NCBI GenBank assembly: GCA_963794955.1
Contig: CAWCGF010000015.1
Span: forward strand, 372,001-436,000
Origin: JAFDVL01 sp963794955
GTDB lineage: Bacteria; Acidobacteriota; Blastocatellia; RBC074
DNA: 64,000 bases
Direction of reading: 5' to 3'
Shown here: one piece after another, positions 19,601-27,943 of the stretch
Layout of the letters: each line of letters starts with the position of its first letter
Position numbering within the stretch: position 1 is the first letter of the stretch
The notes under the pieces: generated by a model
What the model was told of the DNA's origin: nothing
Seen by the model: the letters and a program-made list of their open reading frames with translations, nothing else
Databases searched by the model: none
Made by a program: the position numbers and the translations under genes

Positions 19601-20091
19601 ATGACAAAACAATGGCAACCGGAGGCCATGACAAGGTTGTGAGATTATGGGACCTCAACACGGGGAAGGAACTTTATACATTCAAAGGACACGATGGCGT
19701 TATATCGGTTGCCAACTATTCCCCAGATGGTCGCATTTTGGCAACAGCAGGTGATGATCGCGTTGTCAAGCTATGGGATTTAGCAACCAAACAAGAAATC
19801 CGAATGCTAAAAGGTCATAGCGGGTTGATTACTTCGGTCGCTTTTTCTCCTGATGGCAGAAGGCTGGCAACTGGCAGCATGGACAGTACGGTCAAATTCT
19901 GGGACCTGGCAACTGGTCAGGAATTGCTGAGTATTGGCGGGCATAAATCGTTTACACAGACAGCATTTTCTGCTGATGGTGCCTGGCTTGCAACGAGCGG
20001 TGCCCAGGACAAAATAGTTAAGCTCTGGAGAATTACAACTGAAAAAGAAGTTTCCACTCAACGCTCACTAGAGAAAGTCGCCGCTAAATAA
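16672..20091 (+). CDS. AAA-like (AAA_35) ATPase with transmembrane helix and C-terminal WD40 propellers
   Basis: A 1,139-residue protein. Residues 20-330 form an AAA-like domain: Walker A-like SRQMGKSS at 61-68, Walker B LVIFVDEID at 151-159, and PFNIGRRIELHDFTPEEA near 220. A winged-helix-like segment follows, then one membrane helix at about 397-413 (TVILVVIASLALIAW). From about residue 480 come roughly 15 WD40 blades, enough for two propellers, with the clearest GH...SPDG...LWD repeats near the end. The plan is that of a membrane-anchored STAND-like NTPase with the propeller as sensor or scaffold; sidedness is unknown. GAGGTG precedes the ATG with 5-base spacing. Base composition of the WD40 half looks AT-richer than neighbouring genes. 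The ATPase resembles the C-terminal half of the kinase at 24614. Confidence 0.85.
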   Translation: MNEPLSSVTNIASTNVPQPRQGFYITGGTLPGSALSYVTREADHQLYEGLCQGQFCYVLTSRQMGKSSLMIRTATRLREAGIGVAVLDLTSIGQNLTAEQWYDGLLNRLGLQLHLEDELEDFWLAHARLGPLQRWMNAIREIVLPRIPGRLVIFVDEIDTVRSLPFSTDEFFAGIREFYNRRTQEPELERLAFCLLGVAAPSDLIQDTRTTPFNIGRRIELHDFTPEEATPLVEGLWREGQQGTALLERVLYWTNGHPYLTQRLCQALAEYPSVQNVSGVDRKCAEMFLTEGAQTRDDNLLFVRERILRSEVELSGLLTLYEQTYRRRKVANDETSPLVTTLRLAGLTRVENRCLKVRNRIYERSFDLDWIRENMPDAELRRQRAAYRQGLLRAGSFATVILVVIASLALIAWQQRNRAQAQEQINYRQLYASQMSLAGQAWESANLDRMAEMLNAFLPQPGRPDLRGPEWYLLWHLGHNDSPVVQHDDFVRFVFFTPDGKKLISSSSESVKITDIVTGRELTTINGHQGKILSADVSDDGSKLVTGGTDGLLKYWEISTGKELKTISLDSQSVIHVDISPDGNTIATTSVRQTQGLRESTVKLWDAMTGNEKLTLQGQSKIAGSVQFSPDSKHLVVASNDGSVRVCDARTGDILFYPEKKQTDMPLIPIAASFSPDGSKLITFVRNKTRLIELATGKEVFSQEGSILRGGSSPDGSQIAIGMFDGTIKLIDCSSGKELQVLRGHKSIVYAAAYSPDGKRMATAGSDYTTKLWDVMTGGELATLKGHSNQIINVLFSPDGKWLATGSADKTARLWNMSADIKPLSFPGSLVESVTNFTPDGKNLISIKLAYDGPSSEVNIWDLSSGQMVGSFNDGMKQLFDVAITPDGRILATGESDPEMNGRVRFWDVKTGKILRTINAHPRDWVYKVKFSHQGQKMITVGNHNPVIKIWDVATEKELFVLDNQNAIIETLDVSPDDKTMATGGHDKVVRLWDLNTGKELYTFKGHDGVISVANYSPDGRILATAGDDRVVKLWDLATKQEIRMLKGHSGLITSVAFSPDGRRLATGSMDSTVKFWDLATGQELLSIGGHKSFTQTAFSADGAWLATSGAQDKIVKLWRITTEKEVSTQRSLEKVAAK

Positions 20092-20166
20092 GTCCAAGGG
20101 GATTTGTTTTTTGCACAACGCATCCCAGTCTCCGTTAGAGTCTGATTATAAGGATAAATAGCGAAC

Positions 20167-20227
20167 GGGGCCGCAAACAGGATGTTTGCGGTACAGATGT
20201 ACAACAAACATCCTGTTTGTTGCCCCC
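20167..20227. repeat. paired-hairpin element with covarying stems
   Basis: Two adjacent hairpins, CCGCAAACAggaTGTTTGCGG and AACAAACAtccTGTTTGTT, are inverted copies of one another, flanked by GGGG and CCCC and joined by TACA/TGTA. The arms differ only at stem-end base pairs (CG against AA), where each hairpin has kept its own pairing. This compensated difference suggests the hairpin structure is under selection or maintained by a copying mechanism. It lies between convergent genes. Confidence 0.72.
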
Positions 20228-20275
20228 CGCTCAAATCAATCTGCTTTCTGCAATAAATGGCCGACGCGTCAAAAC

Positions 20276-20306
20276 GCCGGGGTGGATTAAACTATCCAGC
20301 CCCGGC
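20276..20306 (-). terminator. Rho-independent terminator of the TonB receptor gene
   Basis: GCCGGGGTGGA at 20276-20286 pairs with TCCAGCCCCGGC at 20295-20306 with one bulged base. Read on the minus strand it is followed by a short T-run (GTTTT). It lies about 50 bases beyond the stop of the minus-strand receptor gene. Confidence 0.65.
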
Positions 20307-20354
20307 ATTTCTTCATTACCCCATTTATGGCTGAGGAACAAAAGAGATTGTCAC

Positions 20355-23300
20355 TTAAAAGCTCAGTTTCAGCGCCACTTGCGTCGAACGTGGCCCGCCG
20401 ACTTGATACAGCGGATTGAGACCGATGCCGGGATATTCCCCGCCGAGTCCTCGCCCCAGCATCCGCGTAGCCTGACCGAATCGCGGATCGGGCAGGAAAT
20501 TATTGAAGCTGCTGTTCATCGTAAAATTCGGCTGATTGAAGAGATTGAAAAACTCCGCACGGAATTGCAGCTTGATGCGCTCGGTCAGGCTGAACTGGCG
20601 GCGCACAGCCAGATCGGTCTGCGAAAACCCAAAGTCCCGCAGCGCATTTCGTCCCAGCGTTCCCTGGCGTGGAGTTGAGGGGAAGGCAAAGGCCGCACGG
20701 TTGAGTTTGCGCCCTCCGGCTGCGTTCGGATCCGCGCTAAATACGGGCTGTCCCGGCACCAAATCAGGGCGGGAAGAGCCTCCGTAATCGGTGTAGACAT
20801 CCAGTGGCGGCCCGGTTTGCAGGCGGAAGATCGGAGCCAGCGACCAATCCTTCAGCACAGCTTTTAGCATACCGCCTGAACGCAGTGCGGGGATTTCATA
20901 CACCAGCGAAGCAACGAATGAATGCCGCACATCGAAATCCGATGAGCCTCGCTCCTGGCGTATCGGTATCTGTTGAGCCGCACCCAGCGCGGTCAATGGC
21001 AGGAGGTTTCGCGTACCGTCCGAGTTGTTATCAATTGCATGCGACCAGGTATGCGAGGCCAGCGCTTGTAAGCCCCGCGACAGGCGACGCTGATACTGCA
21101 GTTGCATGGCGTGATAATCCGAAGTCGAACGGTTCCGGCTGACTTGGACAACGTAAAAGTTCGGGTTGGCGGGGAATAAGGGATTGAATTCATCCCATAT
21201 CAGCCTGTGCCCGGCTGAGCCGATGTAGGTTGCCGTCACCGTTTGCTGCGCTCCCAACGATTGCTCCATGGCCACATTCCATTGCATTGTGTAGGGCGGC
21301 TTGAATTCGCGCTCATACGCACGCACAATCCAGGGCGGTGCGCCGTCAAAGGAGAGCGGCTTCAAGGCCTTCAGGTCAAGGGGAAGCGCGACAAATCCTG
21401 GCGCAAACTGTAAGGCACGGAACGGTGAGTTAGCGTACATAGCAGCGCTCCCGGCAGCATCTGTCCCTAGATCATAATAAACACCAAAGCCGGCTCTGAC
21501 TGTTCGCGCCCATCTCCCTTCTGCCAACTGATAAGCCAGTCCGACGCGCGGCGCGAAATTATCGCGCGTGGCGTTCGGATATGGGTTGCCAGTGCGATCA
21601 ATCTTGATCGTGCTCGGATTATCGAAATCCGTTACGGTGTAAGGAAAACGATTATTTTTTTCAGAGGGCGGCGGGTTGTATTCCCAGCGTAGCCCATACG
21701 TCAGCGTCAGGCGCGGATTGATGCGCCAGGTGTCTTGGCTAAACAGTGACAGGTTGTTGAAGATCGGATAGAACGGCCCATCACTGGCAATCTGGTACGC
21801 CAAAACCTGCCCCGAACGCAAAAACGGAACACTGACCGCCGGATCATAATCAGGCACGTCAAACCGCAGATTGTATTTGGTGGGTTTATAAACCGGCGTC
21901 AACCGACGGTAATCCACCCCGAATTTCCAGTGATGCCTGCCTGCTGCGTAAGACAGGTTATTGACCAAATTGAATTGACGCTGCGCGGTATCAGAAAATC
22001 TGCCGACCGCGAGGAAAGGGCCAGGAAAGCCGATTTGAAAGGTAAAGAGCGAATCTGACGCTGATGCGAACGAAGGCAGCAGCGCGGTATCAGGCAACGG
22101 TTTTGCGCCGCCGAAATCATCTATCTCCAAGCTACCGACGTTGTCCGAACGACTCCAGTTCAGTCGAATTTCATTGTTCAGTCTGGGAGTGGGTGAATAG
22201 ATCGCGCTCCCGGTCAAGGTCTTAGTCAGAAACCGCGTGGCATTGATGGTATTCAGCGAGCCTTCAATGCGATTGCGTGAAGAAGAAGGCGCGTAATTAT
22301 ACCGCCCCGACAGATGCAGGCGATCACTAACTTTGTGATCCAGCCGCAGACTTGTGGCATCCAGCGAGGAAGGATCAGAAAAGCTGGCGGAAAAAGGTGC
22401 CACACCCTGTCCGATGCCATTGGCATTGAGATATTCAGGGCCGTTTGGGCGCGGGAACATGTCCAGGAAGGATCGCATCGGAGCGGGCGCTTCCTGGCGC
22501 AAACTGAGCGAGGGCACAGTGGTCGTCAGAAACTGCGGCAAACGCAAACGCAGCCCTTCGTACGAAAAGAAAAAGAATGTGCGATCTTTCAGAATGGGGC
22601 CGCCCACCACACCTCCGAAATCGTTCTGTCGCATTGGCGGACGTGGGAGTCCTTTTTGATTGGCAAACCAATCATTGGCATCCAGCACATCATTGCGCAG
22701 GTAATTGAAGAGCGTTCCCTGGAACCGATTCGTTCCCGAACGGGTGACAAGTAAAACCTGCCCGCCGGGCATGCCGTCCGAACTCTGCCGCATAATTGGA
22801 AGTCTGTACACTAAACTCTTGCAGCGCATCTATCGAGACCAGATTATTTGTTCCGCCCAAAACGGAAACCGCCGGAACAGAGCCGTTGCCTTGCAAACTA
22901 AACCCTCCCCCCGTCATTCCGAAGTTGGCGCTCACACCATCAATTACAAAAGCATTGGCGTTTGCGCGCTGCCCATTCACGCTGAATTGCCCGCCCGTGC
23001 CGCCATTGCTGGTATTGACCATTACGACGCCAGGCGTGAGGCTGATGAGGGATTGAAAGCTGCGCCCGTTGAGGGGTAAATTCTCGACCATCCTGCGATC
23101 CACAACTGTATTTACACTTGCTGAACTGTCTACCAAGGGAACTTCATCGGTGATGGTAATCGTTTCTGCGATAGTGCCCGGCTTTAACTCTACCGTAAGC
23201 AAACGCGTGTCATTCACGTTCAGCACAATGTTGTGAAGCTCGACCTGAGCAAAGCCATCGCTCTGAACCATCACAGTGTATGTCCCCGGCGGCAGTAGCG

Positions 23301-23508
23301 ACGCGTTGAAGTATCCTGTTGCGTTAGTCACAGTTTTGCGTTCCAGATCGGTCGCAATATTTAGCGCCCTGACCTCCGCGCCAAGAACCCTGCCCCCCTT
23401 TCCATCAGAGACAATGCCGCTGAGCGTGGCGGTGGCTGATTGGGCAAAGAGGGTTAGCGGGAACAGGCAAAGGATCAAGCATAGCGGCGCTATTGTTCGA
23501 TACGGCAT
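20355..23508 (-). pseudogene. Oar-like TonB-dependent receptor, one frameshift
   Basis: A signal peptide (MPYRTIAPLCLILCLFPLTLFAQ) is followed by a carboxypeptidase-regulatory-like domain (TLSGIVSDGKGGRVLGAEV), a plug region with LPLNGRSFQSL and a long outer-membrane barrel ending in an aromatic residue (QVALKLSF). These are large outer-membrane transporters whose ligands are mostly unknown. GGAGG lies 6 bases before the ATG. The frame breaks near 22772: one part ends after SNYAAEFGR and the next resumes at MPGGQVLLVTRSGTN. Removing one base in GGACGGCATG restores a continuous product of about 1,050 residues, the usual size. It is coded as a pseudogene only because of this shift; sequencing error is equally possible. 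It lies alone between two plus-strand signalling genes. Confidence 0.82.
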
Positions 23509-24015
23509 AATGGCCTCCTTCTTGGCAGAGTATAGTTGTCAGTTCTAAACATGGCGCACCCGCAAGCAGCGATGATCGGATGATTGGCTCATCAAAATTC
23601 ATCCAATATCCTGCATCTGAGGTCTCGCTGAGAGCAGCTAGATCACGACGTTTTTGCAAAGTGATGCAGGCAGTGTATTGCCCGCGATCACTTCTTACAA
23701 TGCGCCCTCGTTCTTTCTCCGAAAATCATCAGAAGGGTCCGTCATCCATTGGACATCGCAACAGAAGGCACACGGCAACGCAGCGTACTCGAAACAGCTC
23801 CTCCTAAAGCTTCCACTTGATAAGGCGAGAATCAGCGCCCCAGAACGCCATCCCAAAAGATTTTCTTGCGATGATTGCAAACGAAATCGAAATTGATCCG
23901 AATTGGTTTATGTGATCTCAGCAGCGAGATTACGACCGTGTGGCTAGTGTGCTGCGCCCCTTTGTGTTATTTTTTGCACTCAGCAAGAACCGATTCACAC
24001 AGCAACGAGGGGAGT
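23509..24015. other. divergent intergenic region, ~500 bases, no gene
   Basis: The gap lies between the start of the TonB receptor (minus) and the ECF sigma factor (plus), and must contain both promoters. Open frames here are short and lack protein-like composition. I see no clear operator, although a long leader before an autoregulated sigma factor would be usual. Confidence 0.5.
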
Positions 24016-24582
24016 ATGGTCATTCCTGCTGCCACAGACATTACCCAGTTATTATTGGCCTGGGGCGAGGGAGACGAAGCGGCGCTCGAAGCGTTAACGC
24101 CGCTGGTTTATAACGAACTCTATCGCCTCGCCAAAGGCTATATGCACGCCGAGCACGAGGGACATACACTGCAAACCACGGCGCTCATCAACGAAGCCTA
24201 TCTGCGCTTAATTGATTGGAAGAATGTGCAGTGGCAAAACCGCTCGCATTTCTATGGCGTAGCGGCAAACTTGATGCGGCGCATCCTGGTGGATTGCGCG
24301 CGGTCGCGGAATTATGCCAAACGCGGTGGTGGCGCGCATCTGGTTGACTTAGACGAGGCAATGAATACGGCGCAAGAACTGAGCGCGGAGTTGGTCGCCC
24401 TGGATGACGCGCTCACGAGTTTGGAAGCCATTGATCCGCGTAAATGCCGCGTCGTGGAATTGCGCTTCTTTGGCGGTTTGAGCCAGGAAGAAATCGCCGA
24501 GGCGTTGCAGATTTCACCGCGCACCGTGCTGCGCGAATGGAATCTGGCGCGTGCCTGGCTCCACCGAGAACTCAGCGAATAA
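24016..24582 (+). CDS. ECF-type RNA polymerase sigma factor (Sig-70_X6/TIGR02999-like)
   Basis: A 188-residue sigma factor beginning at the ATG at 24016 with GAGGGGAG just upstream. Region 2 is seen as ALTPLVYNELYRLAKGYM...HTLQTTALINEAYLRL and NRSHFYGVAANLMRRILVD; region 4 as VVELRFFGGLSQEEIAEALQISPRTVLREWNLARAWL. This wording is typical of PF07638-type sigma factors common in Acidobacteriota and Planctomycetes, where they often sit next to Ser/Thr kinases and lack an anti-sigma factor. Here the kinase gene starts 31 bases after the stop, so the two are almost surely co-transcribed. By analogy with other kinase-linked ECF groups, phosphorylation may control activity; this is inference. Confidence 0.9.
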   Translation: MVIPAATDITQLLLAWGEGDEAALEALTPLVYNELYRLAKGYMHAEHEGHTLQTTALINEAYLRLIDWKNVQWQNRSHFYGVAANLMRRILVDCARSRNYAKRGGGAHLVDLDEAMNTAQELSAELVALDDALTSLEAIDPRKCRVVELRFFGGLSQEEIAEALQISPRTVLREWNLARAWLHRELSE

Positions 24583-24613
24583 TGGGAGCAACCGTCAGAC
24601 TGAAAGGCCCTCC

Positions 24614-26851
24614 ATGAAGCAGGAACTGTGGGAAAAGGTCAATGAATTGTACGATGCCGCGCTGGAATGCATTCCCAGCGAGCGAGCGGCATTCCTGGCT
24701 GAAGCTTGCGCTGGCAATGAAGAGTTGCGGCGTGAAATCGAGTCATTGCTCGCGGCCAGCGAAAGCGCCGGAATCCTTGATTCTCAGGCACTCGGCATTG
24801 CGGCGCAGGTCATAGCCGGTGAACAGAACAAAACTCTGAGAGGCCGAAAAATCGGGCATTTCAAAATCCTCACCGTGATCGGCTCCGGCGGTATGGGCGA
24901 AGTGTATGAAGCGCTGGATGTCAATTTGGGGCGCAAGGCAGCACTCAAATTATTACCACAGCAATACACCCTGGAGCCGGAACGAGTGGAGCGCTTCAAG
25001 CAGGAGGCGCGTGCCGCTTCTGCCTTGAATCATCCCAATATCATCACGATCTTTGAAATTGGCGAAATTGACGGCTTGCATTTCATCGCCACAGAATTGA
25101 TTGCAGGGAAAACCTTGCGCCAGTTGATGGTACCTGAATCCATCAGACTCACCGCTACGCTCAACATCGGAATCCAGGTGGCGGCGGCCTTGGTGGAGGC
25201 ACATGCTGCGGGCATTGTTCATCGTGACATCAAACCTGAAAACATCATGGTGCGCGCTGATGATTATGTAAAAGTGCTGGATTTCGGCTTGGCCAAGCTG
25301 ACTGAAAATTATCTGGTGCAGAAAAGTCCGCGCGACAGCGAAGTTTCGACGCAAAAGAAAATCTATACCGATCCCGGACGGGTGATGGGAACGCCGCGCT
25401 ATATGTCGCCCGAACACATAACAGGCCAGACGGTGGATGGACGCGCCGACATCTTCAGCCTGGGCGTAGTGCTGTATGAACTGGTAGCAGGACGCCCCCC
25501 ATTTGAAGGCAAGTCTTCGGGCGAAATCGTGGCCGCCATCCTCAATTCCCATCCACTGCCGTTAGCTCGGTATGCGCGTGACGTGCCGCACGAATTGGAA
25601 CGGATCATCAGCAAAGCGTTAGAAAAAGACCGCGAGCATCGTTATCAGGTCGTCAAAGACCTGTGGTTAGACCTTAAGTGCCTGGCGCTTGAACTCGAGA
25701 TCGAAGCCAAGTTGAAACGAACAGGAGACCCGGCTTTCAATCGGTCGGGGGAAATCACGTTAACTTCGCCTTTCGTCTCGCCTGCCGCCCCTGCGTCCAG
25801 GCCAGCCGTACTCTCTTCCGTTGATTCTCAGGAACAGCTTGAACCAGTGGGCGGAGCCGTCCCGATTGGGTCTAAGTTTTATATCTTGCGGACAGCAGAC
25901 GAAGGGTTTCGCGCTGCGTTGGCACGCCGGGACAGCAGCGTGCTGATCAAAGGAGCACGCCAGGTAGGCAAAACTTCGCTGCTGGCACGCGGCTTACAAC
26001 AAGCGCGCGAAGCGGGCGCAAAAGTAGTCCTGACGGATTTCCAAAAACTCAGTTCCGAGCAATTGGCTACGCCAGACGCATTTTATCTGGCGTTAGCAGA
26101 AATCATTGCTGATCAACTCGACCTCAGCGTGTTGCCGGAAGAGGTCTGGAATTCCCGGCGTGGCCCCAGCCTGAATTTTGAGCGGTATCTGCGCCGTGAA
26201 GTGTTGGGCAAAATTCCTTTGCCTATCGTATGGGGATTGGATGAAGTAGATCGGCTCTTTACCTGTAATTTTGGCAGTGAAGTTTTTGGGTTATTCCGCT
26301 CCTGGCATAACGAACGCGCCCTTGATCCACAAGTGCTCTGGCAGCGCTTTACGTTGGCGATGGCGTATGCCACAGAAGCTCATTTATTCATCACCGACAT
26401 GAATCAATCGCCGTTCAATGTGGGAACGCGCATCGCCCTCGGTGATTTTAATTTCGAGCAAGTCGCCGAACTCAACACCCGCTACGGCAGCCCGCTCAAA
26501 GATAAACCTGAAGTCGCGCGCTACGTTCGGTTAGTTGGTGGTCATCCATTTTTAGTCCGTTGTGGCTTGCACGAGATGGTAAGCCAGAAAATAGACCTGA
26601 CTACGTTAGAAGCACGCGTCGTGCAGGATGAAGGCCCCTATGGCGATCACTTGCGCCGAATTCTCTTATCGCTTTCGCAAGACCATGCCTTGTCAGAAGT
26701 TGTCCGAGGCATCTTGCAAGGCAGTGCCCAACCAGATGCCGAAAGCTTCTACCGTTTGCGTAGCGCCGGGTTAATGATGGGGGAATCACCCCGCGATGTG
26801 CGACCTCGTTGCCAGTTGTATGCCAGCTATCTTGAGCAGCACCTGTTGTGA
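24614..26851 (+). CDS. Ser/Thr protein kinase fused to an AAA-like ATPase domain
   Basis: 745 residues from the ATG at 24614 (AAAGG upstream). After an 80-residue N-terminal helical region comes a Hanks-type kinase: glycine loop GSGGMGEV at 90-97, Lys112 in ALKLL, HRDIKPEN at 203-210, DFG at 223-225, and GTPRYMSPE in the activation segment, so all catalytic residues are present. A Pro/Ser-rich linker leads to a second domain at about 415-690: IKGARQVGKTSLL (Walker A), PIVWGLDEVD (Walker B) and PFNVGTRIALGDFNFEQ, matching the AAA-like domain of the protein at 16672. I see no membrane helix, whereas many bacterial kinases of this type have one before a propeller or TPR sensor. Likely a cytoplasmic sensor kinase for the sigma factor just upstream. 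Confidence 0.88.
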   Translation: MKQELWEKVNELYDAALECIPSERAAFLAEACAGNEELRREIESLLAASESAGILDSQALGIAAQVIAGEQNKTLRGRKIGHFKILTVIGSGGMGEVYEALDVNLGRKAALKLLPQQYTLEPERVERFKQEARAASALNHPNIITIFEIGEIDGLHFIATELIAGKTLRQLMVPESIRLTATLNIGIQVAAALVEAHAAGIVHRDIKPENIMVRADDYVKVLDFGLAKLTENYLVQKSPRDSEVSTQKKIYTDPGRVMGTPRYMSPEHITGQTVDGRADIFSLGVVLYELVAGRPPFEGKSSGEIVAAILNSHPLPLARYARDVPHELERIISKALEKDREHRYQVVKDLWLDLKCLALELEIEAKLKRTGDPAFNRSGEITLTSPFVSPAAPASRPAVLSSVDSQEQLEPVGGAVPIGSKFYILRTADEGFRAALARRDSSVLIKGARQVGKTSLLARGLQQAREAGAKVVLTDFQKLSSEQLATPDAFYLALAEIIADQLDLSVLPEEVWNSRRGPSLNFERYLRREVLGKIPLPIVWGLDEVDRLFTCNFGSEVFGLFRSWHNERALDPQVLWQRFTLAMAYATEAHLFITDMNQSPFNVGTRIALGDFNFEQVAELNTRYGSPLKDKPEVARYVRLVGGHPFLVRCGLHEMVSQKIDLTTLEARVVQDEGPYGDHLRRILLSLSQDHALSEVVRGILQGSAQPDAESFYRLRSAGLMMGESPRDVRPRCQLYASYLEQHLL

Positions 26852-26858
26852 CAGCCAC

Positions 26859-27833
26859 TCAATCCTGCAGTAATTCCTTCAGCATCACAGGCGCGCCATT
26901 TTTCTTTTTGCTCACCTCCGCCGCTTCCATAAAGGCCATAATTTCTAACGTCTCTTCTGGCGAAATCGGCGGCACACCGGTTTGAAAAAACTTCACGATC
27001 TCCAGCACCAATTCACGATAGCTGGGTTTTGGTTCTTTGAGGATGACGGACTTGCTGCCAAAGGCAATCGCGCCGTACGTTTGCTTGCCGTCGCGAATGC
27101 CGCGAAACGTGCCGATGCGCCCGTCTTTCCAGCGTCCCGTGACAACATCTGCACCGTTGGTATGAGTACGCGTAATGCTTTCACAGCCCGTCCCCATCAG
27201 CGTGTACAACGTCTCGACGCCGTGAATGCCGTACCAAAATAAATCCGGATGATGCGGCTCAGTGGGTGAAGGACTGTAGGCAATGGCTCCGATCAAATCG
27301 CCAAGCGCAGGATTCTTTTTCAGCCCTTGAATGTCCGGCACGAAGCGCAAACTGGACGAACTGAAAAATGGCACGCCAGCCTCTTTTGCCAAGCGCACAA
27401 TCTCTTTTGCATCGCGCAAACTGCCCGCAAATGGTTTGTCCAGAAACACTGGCCTTTTGGCTTTCAGAACAGGTTTGATTTGTTCCAGATGTGGTCGTCC
27501 GTCTACGCTTTCAATTAAGACGGCGTCTACTTTCTGGCACAGTTCTTCGATGGAGTTGACGAGTTCGACACCCCATTTTTCTTTGATCTCGGCAGCATAT
27601 TTATCCACGCGAGTGCGGCTGGATTCGACATCGGGGCTGCCGCCTTTGAAAGCGGCAACCACGCGCGCGCCCGGCACATGATCGGGACGCGACGGATCGT
27701 TAAGCATTTGCGTGAAGGCCGGGACGTGCGACGTATCTGTACCAATAATGCCAAGTCTGATCGGTGGCTTGTCCTGCGCAAAGGCCGAGGACAGGAGCGA
27801 TATAAACCAAACCAACATGAGATATTTTTTCAT
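26859..27833 (-). CDS. Gfo/Idh/MocA-family oxidoreductase, exported
   Basis: 324 residues with a Sec signal peptide (KKYLMLVWFISLLSSAFAQ) and then a Rossmann fold, IRLGIIGTDTSHVPAF. The DKP in KRPVFLDKPFAGSLRDA near residue 140 is the family EKP/DKP motif, with the catalytic Lys. The C-terminal half is short, so this is a compact member. Periplasmic Gfo/Idh/MocA proteins act on sugars or cyclitols with a tightly bound nicotinamide cofactor; the substrate is unknown. It lies 7 bases from the stop of the convergent kinase gene and is the last of a minus-strand series that begins with the PSD1 gene, although a paired-hairpin element separates it from its upstream neighbour. Confidence 0.78.
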   Translation of the reverse strand: MKKYLMLVWFISLLSSAFAQDKPPIRLGIIGTDTSHVPAFTQMLNDPSRPDHVPGARVVAAFKGGSPDVESSRTRVDKYAAEIKEKWGVELVNSIEELCQKVDAVLIESVDGRPHLEQIKPVLKAKRPVFLDKPFAGSLRDAKEIVRLAKEAGVPFFSSSSLRFVPDIQGLKKNPALGDLIGAIAYSPSPTEPHHPDLFWYGIHGVETLYTLMGTGCESITRTHTNGADVVTGRWKDGRIGTFRGIRDGKQTYGAIAFGSKSVILKEPKPSYRELVLEIVKFFQTGVPPISPEETLEIMAFMEAAEVSKKKNGAPVMLKELLQD

Positions 27834-27851
27834 CGGTCGTTTCCTATTCTG

Positions 27852-27943
27852 AAAATGTAGAGCAAACTTTCAAGTTTGCTCCGGTCATATCAAGGTAGCA
27901 CTTTGGGAACATGAGCAAACTCGAAAGTTTGCTCTACATTTTT
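27852..27943. repeat. paired-hairpin palindromic element
   Basis: AGAGCAAACTTTcaAGTTTGCTC (about 27859-27881) and GAGCAAACTcgaAAGTTTGCTCT (about 27913-27935) are inverted copies with common outer arms AAAATGTAG/CTACATTTT. The element fills the gap between the CHAT gene and the oxidoreductase gene and touches the stop codon of the former. It may serve as terminator or processing site; the plan matches those at 6944, 20167 and 36063. Confidence 0.75.
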
